Assembly (NCBI RefSeq): GCF_001439845.1
Contig: NZ_JYLO01000009.1
Span: forward strand, 1-64,000
Length of the DNA: 64,000 bases
Origin: Pseudomonas lactis
Lineage (GTDB): Bacteria; Pseudomonadota; Gammaproteobacteria; Pseudomonadales; Pseudomonadaceae
Direction: 5' to 3'
Made by a program: the position numbers and the translations under genes. Positions 27,549 to 34,540 of the stretch are shown in pieces (position 1 is the stretch's first letter; each line of letters opens with the position of its first letter). The notes beneath the pieces were generated by a model. The model was given only the letters and a program-made list of their open reading frames with translations, was not told where the DNA came from and made no database searches.

Positions 27549-28424
27549 ATGCAGGTTGTATCCATCATTTCAACGAAAGGTGGCGTCGGCAAGACCACCA
27601 CTGCCGCGAACCTGGGCGGGCTCGTCGCCGACGCGGGGCTGCGCGTGCTGCTGCTCGATCTCGACGTGCAGCCCACCTTGTCGTCCTACTACGAACTGGG
27701 ACACCGTGCGCCTGGTGGCATCTATGAGCTGCTGGCCTTCAACGAGCGCGACCTCGGCCAGCTCGTGTCCCGCACGATCATTACGGGTCTGGACCTGGTG
27801 CTGTCCAACGACCACCGGGGCGAGCTGAGCACCTTGTTGCTGCACGCGCCGGATGGGCGCCTGCGGCTGCGGCACCTGCTGCCCATGCTGGCTCCTCTCT
27901 ACGACCTGGTGCTGATCGACACCCAGGGCGCGCGTTCGGTGACGCTGGAGATGGCGGTGCTCGCTTCCGATCTCGCGCTGTCACCCGTGACCCCGGAAAT
28001 CCTCGCCGCCCGCGAACTGCGGCGCGGCACCATGCAGTTGCTGGAGGACATCGCTCCGTACCGGCACCTGGGCATTGAGCCGCCGCCGCTGCATCTGCTC
28101 ATCAACAGGGTCCACCCGGTGTCGGCGAACGCCCGGCTGATCCAACAGGCCTTGCGCGACCTGTTCCAGGACCACGCCGGCATCCGCGTGCTGACCACCG
28201 ACGTGCCGGCCATCGAAGCCTATCCGCGCGCCGCGACGCGCGGCCTGCCAGTGCATCGGGTCGAATACCGCCAGCCACCGGGCAGAGTCGCCCCCGCCGC
28301 GCTCGACACCATCCGCGGCCTCGCCGGCGAACTGTTCCCGCAATGGCAGCACCGATTTGCCACGGTGTCCGGCCGCCCGCCATTTCCTCTGGATACCGGG
28401 AGGCCCCATGGCGAGCGCACATGA
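27549..28424 (+). CDS. parA: ParA-family partition ATPase
   Basis: This 291-residue protein has a deviant Walker A motif (KGGVGKTT, residues 10-17) at the extreme N terminus, the switch motif LLLDLDVQPT and LVLIDTQGA as Walker B-like, as in ParA/Soj/MinD ATPases. It lacks an N-terminal DNA-binding domain and so is of the small type that relies on a partner. In ICEs it supports element maintenance, and in ICEclc parA with shi arrests growth of transfer-competent cells. The 3' end overlaps the next gene by 17 bp. Confidence 0.88.
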   Translation: MQVVSIISTKGGVGKTTTAANLGGLVADAGLRVLLLDLDVQPTLSSYYELGHRAPGGIYELLAFNERDLGQLVSRTIITGLDLVLSNDHRGELSTLLLHAPDGRLRLRHLLPMLAPLYDLVLIDTQGARSVTLEMAVLASDLALSPVTPEILAARELRRGTMQLLEDIAPYRHLGIEPPPLHLLINRVHPVSANARLIQQALRDLFQDHAGIRVLTTDVPAIEAYPRAATRGLPVHRVEYRQPPGRVAPAALDTIRGLAGELFPQWQHRFATVSGRPPFPLDTGRPHGERT

Positions 28425-28656
28425 ACTGGCCCGAGGCCATAAGCGGCTGCGCGCCCTGATCGAATTCGCCGTCGGCGAGGGCTGGCACGTCAAGCGCACG
28501 CCGGGCGGCCACCTCAAATTCACCAAGGCCGGCTGCGCCGCGATCTACACCAGTTCGACGGCCAGTGACCACCGGGCCGCCCTCAACGCCCGCGCGCAGA
28601 TCCGCCGCGCCGAGCGCGAGGCCCGGTCCCCAGTGCAGGGAGGCCGCCATGGCTGA
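28408..28656 (+). CDS. Small Shi-like protein between parA and parB
   Basis: This 82-residue basic protein overlaps parA by 17 bp and parB by 8 bp, so it is translationally coupled to both. The core GEGWHVKRTPGGHLKFTKAG, followed by STASDHRAALNARAQIRRAE, resembles the HicA/double-stranded-RNA-binding-like fold, with a conserved glycine-histidine pair. Position and size match shi of ICEclc, which acts with parA in growth arrest of transfer-competent cells. The HicA similarity is my reading and untested; no HicB-like antitoxin follows. Confidence 0.65.
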   Translation: MASAHELARGHKRLRALIEFAVGEGWHVKRTPGGHLKFTKAGCAAIYTSSTASDHRAALNARAQIRRAEREARSPVQGGRHG

Positions 28657-30286
28657 AATGACCTCCCAGCAGATGGCCGGCAAGCTGCTCGCGGCCGGGT
28701 TCGAGCGCAGCGGCCCGTCCACCTCGGCCTTGAGCGACCCGATCGCCGACACGCCCATGGTCGTGACCCTGGACCAGTTGCGCCCCTACGACCACGATCC
28801 CAGGAAGAAGCGCAACCCGGCCTACGAGGACATCAAGGCGTCCATCCGCGAGCGCGGCCTGGACGCAGCCCCGGCGATCACCCGGCGCCCGGGCGAGGAC
28901 CACTACATCATTCGCAACGGCGGCAACACGCGCCTGGCGATCCTGCGCGAACTGTGGTCGGAGACCAAGGACGAGCGGTTCTTTCGCATATCGTGCCTGT
29001 TCCGGCCGTGGCCCAGCCGCGGCGAAGTCGTCATGCTGACCGGCCACCTGGCCGAGAACGAATTGCGTGGAGGCCTGACGTTCATCGAGCGCGCCCTCGG
29101 CGTCGAGAAGGCGCGCGAGTTCTACGAGCAGGAAAGCGGCGCCGCCCTGAGCCAGTCCGAACTGGCACGCCGCCTCGCCGCCGATGGTTTCCCGGTCCAG
29201 CAGTCGCACATCAGCCGGATGAACGACGCGGTGCGCTACCTCCTGCCGGCGATCCCGACCGTGCTCTATGGCGGGCTCGGCCGCCACCAGGTCGAACGCC
29301 TGTCGGTCATGCGCAAGGCCTGCATGCTCGCGTGGGAGCGCTACGCCAAAGGCCGCACACTACTGGTACAGGACTTCGATGACTTCTTTCAGGAGGTGCT
29401 GTCGCAGTTCGACACGCAGGCCGACGAGTTCGCCCCCCAGCGCGTGCAGGACGAGCTGATCGGCCAAATGTCCGAACTGCTCGGCATCGACTACGACGTA
29501 CTGGCGCTCGACCTCACCGAATCCGAAAGCCGCCATCGCGCCCTGGTCAGCGATCCGACCCCACCAACGGCACCCCCCACGCTGCCTGAGCCTGACACCA
29601 TGGCACGCCCGCCCGCGGCGCCGGCCCCATCGGCCCCGACGCCGGCAACCACACCTGGGTCGCGCGAGCGCGAGGGCGGCTCAGGGTCGGACGGCTCACC
29701 CGCAGGAAGCCCCATGGCTGCTCCTGGTGATCGGCTGCAGGGGCACATCGTTTCGCCTGCACCGACGACGGAGCGGCTGCAATCCATTCAGCGGATGGTC
29801 GCCGACGAGCTGGGGGATGCGCTGCCCGATTTCTCGGCCAACGTCTTGCAGTCCATTCCCGTCCAAGCAGGCGGTCTCTACCCGATTTCCGACGTCTGGC
29901 ACATCGACGCGAGCCTGGACACGCCCGAGCGCCTGCGCATCCACGTCGCGCAGTTCGCCCGCGAGATCGCGGGCGAGGCTCGCCTGGACGAGTGCATCGA
30001 TGACCGTCCAGACGGCATCGGTTTCGCCTGCCGTGCCCACGCCCAAGACCTGGAGCCGCTGGGCCGTGCCGTCCTGGCGCTGCTGGCATGCATGGCCGGT
30101 CAGCAGCCCGCCGACGTCGGCTTGGATAACAGGCAATTCGTCATCGACCTGTCGGCGTTGCTGCACGGACAAGGCGACGCAACCCGGCGACTGAGCGACA
30201 CCGCACTGGTCAAGCTGTTCCGGCTGCTGCGGCTGGCCCGCCGTCTGCTCGACCTGGACGCCGGCGCTGCGGACCCTGGAACGTGA
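28649..30286 (+). CDS. parB: ParB-domain protein of PFGI-1-type ICEs (BisD-like)
   Basis: This protein has about 545 residues, starting at MAEMTSQQMAGKLL. The N-terminal third is a ParB/Spo0J nuclease-like domain: TLDQLRPYDHDPRK, then IKASIRERG and the box II IIRNGGNTRLAIL. A helix-turn-helix follows (about residues 165-200, LSQSELARRLAADGFPVQQ). A Pro/Ala-rich linker (about 300-370) leads to a distinct C-terminal domain. This matches the TIGR03764 family. In ICEclc the equivalent gene was renamed bisD because, with the DUF2857 protein BisC, it activates late ICE promoters. Both roles are possible here. Confidence 0.85.
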   Translation: MAEMTSQQMAGKLLAAGFERSGPSTSALSDPIADTPMVVTLDQLRPYDHDPRKKRNPAYEDIKASIRERGLDAAPAITRRPGEDHYIIRNGGNTRLAILRELWSETKDERFFRISCLFRPWPSRGEVVMLTGHLAENELRGGLTFIERALGVEKAREFYEQESGAALSQSELARRLAADGFPVQQSHISRMNDAVRYLLPAIPTVLYGGLGRHQVERLSVMRKACMLAWERYAKGRTLLVQDFDDFFQEVLSQFDTQADEFAPQRVQDELIGQMSELLGIDYDVLALDLTESESRHRALVSDPTPPTAPPTLPEPDTMARPPAAPAPSAPTPATTPGSREREGGSGSDGSPAGSPMAAPGDRLQGHIVSPAPTTERLQSIQRMVADELGDALPDFSANVLQSIPVQAGGLYPISDVWHIDASLDTPERLRIHVAQFAREIAGEARLDECIDDRPDGIGFACRAHAQDLEPLGRAVLALLACMAGQQPADVGLDNRQFVIDLSALLHGQGDATRRLSDTALVKLFRLLRLARRLLDLDAGAADPGT

Positions 30287-30301
30287 CCGAGGGAGACCAG
30301 C

Positions 30302-30862
30302 ATGTCCGCACCACACCCACTCAACCAGGCCGTCATCGCCCAGGCCCTCTATGACCTGCGCAATGGGCAACTGCGCCGCTGCAAGCTGATGGGGTTTGGC
30401 GAGGAAGAGCTGGACGCCCTCAAGCATCCCGCGCTGATCAGCGTGCTGGCCAACGCCAACGTCTCGTGGTGCTCGGTGACGGTCAACCGCGAAGTGCTCC
30501 GGCGTCTGCTCAGGCAGGCGCAGGATGTGGAGAAGGAGATCGCCACGGTCGATCGCATGCTGCGCCTCGGCGCGAGCACCGAAATGGTCAGCCGCTTCTA
30601 CGGCCTGACCCACCAGGAAGTGGCGCTTCGCCGCGAAATCCTCGGCCTGCCCAAGCGCAAGGGTCGCCATCCCGTGCTGGACGAGAAGCAGGACACGGAG
30701 CTGTGGCGGCAATGGAAGGCCGTGACCAGCAGCAGGAACGTCGATCTCGAAGACGAAACCTCCATCCTCGATGCCGCCATGGACCTCGCCGAAGGCATGT
30801 CGCTGCCTCTGTCGGTGGTCTGGGCTTCGATCAAGAGCTGGGTCGATCAAGGATTGGGTTAA
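30302..30862 (+). CDS. DUF2857 protein, possible BisC-type transcription activator subunit
   Basis: This 186-residue protein matches the DUF2857 family, with an N-terminal helical part and a helix-turn-helix-like middle (LRLGASTEMVSRFYGLTHQE, about residues 84-103). It starts 15 bp after parB. DUF2857 proteins are distantly related to FlhC-type activators. In ICEclc the homologue BisC pairs with BisD. The synteny here (alpA, parA, small gene, parB, DUF2857) supports the same role. Confidence 0.8.
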   Translation: MSAPHPLNQAVIAQALYDLRNGQLRRCKLMGFGEEELDALKHPALISVLANANVSWCSVTVNREVLRRLLRQAQDVEKEIATVDRMLRLGASTEMVSRFYGLTHQEVALRREILGLPKRKGRHPVLDEKQDTELWRQWKAVTSSRNVDLEDETSILDAAMDLAEGMSLPLSVVWASIKSWVDQGLG

Positions 30863-30864
30863 CC

Positions 30865-32127
30865 ATGGCCGTGGACGACACCGCACCACGTCGTGGCCCC
30901 ATCGCACTCGCAGACCTGTTCGACGCTGCGCTGAAAGACCTTGTGCCCAAGCCCAACGCCGACGCGCCCCCGCCCACACCTACACCTGTCGCGATGCCCA
31001 CTGGTCCGGCGTCTGGCGATGCCTTCCTGTTCAGCGGCAACCGGCACGAGACCGTACCGCGACGGCTGTTCCTCGACCGCCGCCTGACGCCGCTGGAGCG
31101 CAATGCCTGGCAGGTCTTCCGGCTGATGCTCAACGACGATGGCGTGACGGCGTTCCCGACGTATGAACAGCTTCGGCCCTGGCTGGCGTCGATGCCCTGC
31201 GCCGGGCAAGCCTCGCACGAAACCGTGGCGCGAGCACTGACGCTGCTGCGGCTGACTCGATGGCTGAGCCTGGTGCGGCGACGGCGCGACGCCAAGACCG
31301 GCCGCATCCTCGGCAACCTCTATGTCCTGCACGACGAGCCGCTGACCCCCTTTGAAGCGATGCAGCTCGACCCGGACTACCTGCAACTCGTCAGCCAAGC
31401 GCTCGGCCATTCGGCCAAAGCCGTGCAGATCGTAGGCCTGCACACCCTCAAGGAAATCGGCGAAGACCCGATGCTGGCCGGGCGCACCCTGCCATCGAGG
31501 CTGCAAGTCCTGGCCGAACGCCTCGCCAGCCAGGGCGTCGGGGCGCACGAAAGTTATCCACAGGAGGACGCCACGCACGAATCCGAAGAAGGGGCGACGA
31601 GCCTTCTTCGGAATCCTGACGATCCCACTTCGGAATCCGAAGCAGGGTCGAAACCCGCGCCAGACGCCTCTCTTCGGAATCCGAAGCAGGCCCGTACAGT
31701 ACGTAGTAGTCGTATTAATGAAGTACGTACTACCGCGCAGGCACAAGCGCATGCGCGCGCGCTGGGCGACCTGCAATGGCCCAAACGCTTCGCGGAACTG
31801 AAGGCAGAGCAGCAGACAGGTGCGAGGGTGGCACTACAGCAGGTCGATGCTGCGCTGAGGCAGGCCGTGCTGGACGAATGGGCTGCACGATGCAGCAACC
31901 ATGGCATCCGCAATCCTGCAGGGTATCTGTTCGGCATCATCCAGCGGGCCATCCATGGCGAGTTCAACGCCTGGGCCAAGAAGGACGCGCCATCGGCGCC
32001 CGTTGCGCCGAACGAGCGGCCGCCACCACCAGCACCGCCACCATCCCAGCCGCAGGGCAAGCCTGTGCCGCCAGAAGTCGCCAGGCAGCACATCGAGCGG
32101 CTGCGCAACCTGCTCGCCAGCAAGTGA
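30865..32127 (+). CDS. STY4528-family ICE replication-associated protein
   Basis: This 420-residue protein starts two bases after the DUF2857 stop. An N-terminal winged-helix region (about residues 60-180, RRLFLDRRLTPLERNAWQVF and ETVARALTLLRLTRWLSLV) resembles the helix-turn-helix domain of the STY4528 family found on ICEs and pathogenicity islands. A variable, low-complexity middle (about 225-290) is encoded by DNA carrying repeated TTCGGAATCCGAA elements. The C-terminal domain (QTGARVALQQVDAALRQAVL, YLFGIIQRAIHGEFNAW) is conserved in the family. Its exact role is unproven. Confidence 0.8.
   Translation: MAVDDTAPRRGPIALADLFDAALKDLVPKPNADAPPPTPTPVAMPTGPASGDAFLFSGNRHETVPRRLFLDRRLTPLERNAWQVFRLMLNDDGVTAFPTYEQLRPWLASMPCAGQASHETVARALTLLRLTRWLSLVRRRRDAKTGRILGNLYVLHDEPLTPFEAMQLDPDYLQLVSQALGHSAKAVQIVGLHTLKEIGEDPMLAGRTLPSRLQVLAERLASQGVGAHESYPQEDATHESEEGATSLLRNPDDPTSESEAGSKPAPDASLRNPKQARTVRSSRINEVRTTAQAQAHARALGDLQWPKRFAELKAEQQTGARVALQQVDAALRQAVLDEWAARCSNHGIRNPAGYLFGIIQRAIHGEFNAWAKKDAPSAPVAPNERPPPPAPPPSQPQGKPVPPEVARQHIERLRNLLASK
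31579..31690. repeat. Iteron-like repeats inside the STY4528 gene
   Basis: Two identical 19-bp copies (CTTCGGAATCCGAAGCAGG at 31628 and 31672, 44 bp apart) and two partial copies (31579-31590 and 31607-31616) share the near-palindrome TTCGGAATCCGAA. Just downstream, two AGTACGTA elements (31699 and 31722) flank the AT-rich TATTAATGA. The arrangement looks like replication iterons or operators embedded in a coding region. Confidence 0.55.
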
Positions 32128-32174
32128 GCGGGCCTGCAAGGTGGTGAAGTGGATGCCGGTGGCTTCCAGTAGAG

Positions 32175-32191
32175 CTATCCCCTGGGGATAG
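32175..32191. repeat. 17-bp palindrome, copy 1
   Basis: CTATCCCCTGGGGATAG lies 48 bases after the STY4528 stop. It is one of three near-identical palindromes in this ICE; the central base is T here and A in the others. The rest of the 315-bp gap (32128-32442) carries no gene. Confidence 0.6.
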
Positions 32192-32305
32192 TTCCACTGA
32201 CGGCTACACGTCGAACCGCTGCACGCCAGGCCTCGATCGCCTGCAGCGGGATCGGCCTTGTTCGCGCTGATCCGGGTGTGCAGCGTTCCTTGGCGCTCCA
32301 TGGCG

Positions 32306-32322
32306 CTATCCCCAGGGGATAG
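32306..32322. repeat. 17-bp palindrome, copy 2
   Basis: CTATCCCCAGGGGATAG lies 121 bases upstream of the TIGR03761 gene, in the same gap as copy 1, about 131 bp from it. It may be an operator for the promoter of the TIGR03761-DUF3158-ssb genes. Confidence 0.6.
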
Positions 32323-32442
32323 ATCGCGACGCATGCACCCACCGCGCCGTGAACCGGGGACGGGCGGGTTTCGGTTTGTTGACTGACTGCCTTCCGCTAC
32401 CTGCCGAAGCTGTCCGCTCTTTTCCAACAACGAGCGGACACC

Positions 32443-33216
32443 ATGGCAACCACCAACGAACCCCTGCAACTGAATCTCGGCTCCTTGCGCAGCGCGATGT
32501 CGCTGACGCTGCACACGCACCACGCCTCGCGCATCTGGCACGGCCGCGCCGCCGCCGAAGGGCGACCGGGCATCGTCGGCCTGAACGGCTACATCGCCCA
32601 GATGAACAAGATGCGGCGCGGCTCGGAGCAGGACGACCCGTACAGCGACTTCTGGATGCTCCGCATCGAGGACAAGCTCGACCAGACCAAGGCCACGCTG
32701 CAATCGCTGCGCGAACAGGTGGACCAGGCCCTGGCGAGCGTGCCGCCGGCACTCACCCTGGGCGAAAACCTCAACGTCCAGCCGGTCAAGCTGCCGCTGT
32801 TCGTCAATGCGCAGCTCGGCTTTGCCGCCGTGTACCTGCTCGCCGACTACGACGATATCGCCCGCAAGCTGATCCTCGCGCACCACACCGCGCTGATCGA
32901 TCGCTCGACGCTCGAACGCTGGCTCAACGAAGGCGCGCATGCACTGCGCAGCCTGTTCTCGCTGGCCCAGCAGTACCGCTACTCGGGCTGCACCCGCGAC
33001 GACTTCGCCGCCAAGAATGCCGCAGCGCGGGCGGCGTTGGAAAAGTTCGGCGAGATGCCGCCGGACGTGCTGGAGGGCACGCGCCGCTCGAAGTTCGCGC
33101 CGCCCATCATGCGCCGTGGCCTGCAGCAGCGCGGTGACGGTCCTGCCGCAGCCGCATCGCCCAGCGACGAGGCCGCCGCCCCCGAAGCGACGGCCGGCGA
33201 GGACGCGCAGGCATGA
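32443..33216 (+). CDS. TIGR03761-family ICE protein (PFL_4669-like)
   Basis: This 257-residue protein matches the ICE family TIGR03761. The opening segment LGSLRSAMSLTLHTHHASRIWHGR is typical, and a helical body ends in an Ala-rich, probably disordered tail (from about residue 225). The function is unknown. Members always lie near ssb and topB on ICEs, which suggests a part in single-strand DNA processing or replication. The gene overlaps the next by 4 bp. Confidence 0.82.
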   Translation: MATTNEPLQLNLGSLRSAMSLTLHTHHASRIWHGRAAAEGRPGIVGLNGYIAQMNKMRRGSEQDDPYSDFWMLRIEDKLDQTKATLQSLREQVDQALASVPPALTLGENLNVQPVKLPLFVNAQLGFAAVYLLADYDDIARKLILAHHTALIDRSTLERWLNEGAHALRSLFSLAQQYRYSGCTRDDFAAKNAAARAALEKFGEMPPDVLEGTRRSKFAPPIMRRGLQQRGDGPAAAASPSDEAAAPEATAGEDAQA

Positions 33217-33740
33217 GCGACCCAAACCGCGACACCCGCTACTTCCGCCCTCTGCAACAGACAGCCTTCATGCAGTTGGAACACGCAGCCTCTCAAAAAG
33301 GCCTTTTAAAGCCCTTTAAGGGTAAAGGGGACTTGGAGGCCTGGGCCAGCCAGTGCTTCGCCATGCGCGACGAGTTGATTGGCTTGGCGCAGCGACAGGT
33401 GCTGCAACAAGCCCTCGGGCATCCCTTCCACCTGCTCCCCATCGAACTGGCCCAGCAGACAACTGGCGCAGGCACGGCGTTTCTTCGCTGGCGCAAGCAC
33501 GACCGCTCGGCCATGGGCGTGGCACTGTGGCAGGAGCTGATGGCGAGTACCAGCACGCCGGTCAACCTGCTGGCCGACTTGCACGCCATCGAGCTGCAGC
33601 GCATCACGCTGAACATGCAGATCAGCCTGTTGCACACCTTGGGCAGGCTGGCCCAGGAGTGTGCCAGCAAGGCCACCGAGGCGGAAGACGCTTACCTGCG
33701 TCGGCTCAAGTCCATCCCACCCGCACTGCGCGATCAGTGA
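33213..33740 (+). CDS. DUF3158-family ICE protein
   Basis: This 175-residue, mostly helical protein (starting MSDPNRDTRYFRPLQQTAFM) matches DUF3158. It overlaps the TIGR03761 gene by ATGA and precedes ssb. By position it could correspond to InrR of ICEclc, a factor needed for integrase expression and encoded next to ssb, but I cannot confirm this. A short AT-rich stretch near its start (AAGGCCTTTTAAAGCCCTTT) stands out in otherwise GC-rich DNA. Confidence 0.75.
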   Translation: MSDPNRDTRYFRPLQQTAFMQLEHAASQKGLLKPFKGKGDLEAWASQCFAMRDELIGLAQRQVLQQALGHPFHLLPIELAQQTTGAGTAFLRWRKHDRSAMGVALWQELMASTSTPVNLLADLHAIELQRITLNMQISLLHTLGRLAQECASKATEAEDAYLRRLKSIPPALRDQ

Positions 33741-33813
33741 TCGCGCCGGGCAACCCAGCACGCGCTCGTCACCGACCAGGTGCGGGTATTTCAACCACCA
33801 CGGAGATTGCAAC

Positions 33814-34266
33814 ATGAGTACGCATTTTTCTGGCGAGGGCAACATCGGCTCGCCCCCCGAGTACCGGGAGTTCCCCAACGGCAACGACGAGCCCAGCCGC
33901 CTTCTGCGCCTGAACGTCTATTTCGACAACCCCATTCCCAAGAAGGATGGCACCTTCGAGGATCGCGGCGGCTTCTGGGCGCCGGTGGAAATCTGGCACC
34001 GCGACGCCGCGCACTGGAAGGACCTCTACCAGAAGGGCATGCGCGTGCTGGTCGTCGGCCGGATGGAGCGCGAACCTTGGACGGACAACGAGGATCAGCC
34101 GCGCGAGACCTGGCAGATCAACGCGCGCAGCGTCGGCATCCTGCCGTTCCGCATCGAGTCCGTAGCCCTCAGCCCCAGGCAGCAAGAGGCCGCGCAGGAT
34201 GCGCAGCCGAAACCCCCGGCCGCCCAGGAACCGACCGCGCCGAAGGAGCCGAAGCGCAGGAAGTGA
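33814..34266 (+). CDS. ssb: Single-stranded DNA-binding protein, ICE type
   Basis: This 150-residue OB-fold SSB-like protein has RLNVYFDNPIPKKDG, then FWAPVEIWHRDAAHWKDLYQ and MRVLVVGRMEREPW, all typical of ICE-borne SSBs. The C-terminal tail is basic and Pro-rich (EPTAPKEPKRRK) and lacks the acidic DDDIPF-type tip of chromosomal SSB, so it probably does not recruit the usual SSB partners. It would coat the transferred strand in donor or recipient. Confidence 0.85.
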   Translation: MSTHFSGEGNIGSPPEYREFPNGNDEPSRLLRLNVYFDNPIPKKDGTFEDRGGFWAPVEIWHRDAAHWKDLYQKGMRVLVVGRMEREPWTDNEDQPRETWQINARSVGILPFRIESVALSPRQQEAAQDAQPKPPAAQEPTAPKEPKRRK

Positions 34267-34315
34267 TCCGGCATGGGGCGGTGGCAGTCGTCCGTCGCCC
34301 CCATGCCCTCGCGAG

Positions 34316-34332
34316 CTATCCCCAGGGGATAG
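34316..34332. repeat. 17-bp palindrome, copy 3 (extended to 23 bp)
   Basis: CTATCCCCAGGGGATAG is flanked by matching GAG and CTC, extending the perfect palindrome to 34313-34335. It lies 49 bases after the ssb stop and about 210 bases before topB. The spacing from the upstream stop is the same as for copy 1. Confidence 0.6.
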
Positions 34333-34540
34333 CTCCATCAACGTCCACCGGCGTCCGTGCGCTCCAAAAAATCGCGGCTCCCGGCCCGCACATCCCCGGC
34401 CGAACGCCACTCCCGTCCCCGCCATCCCATCCCGTAAAAGTGGTCGCCACCGCATGCGGCTTGTTTGCTGCTGCCCTTGGTGGTGTTCGGCATCCTCGAT
34501 TCCCGCAACTCAATGAACCATGGAAATCGGATGGACTGAC

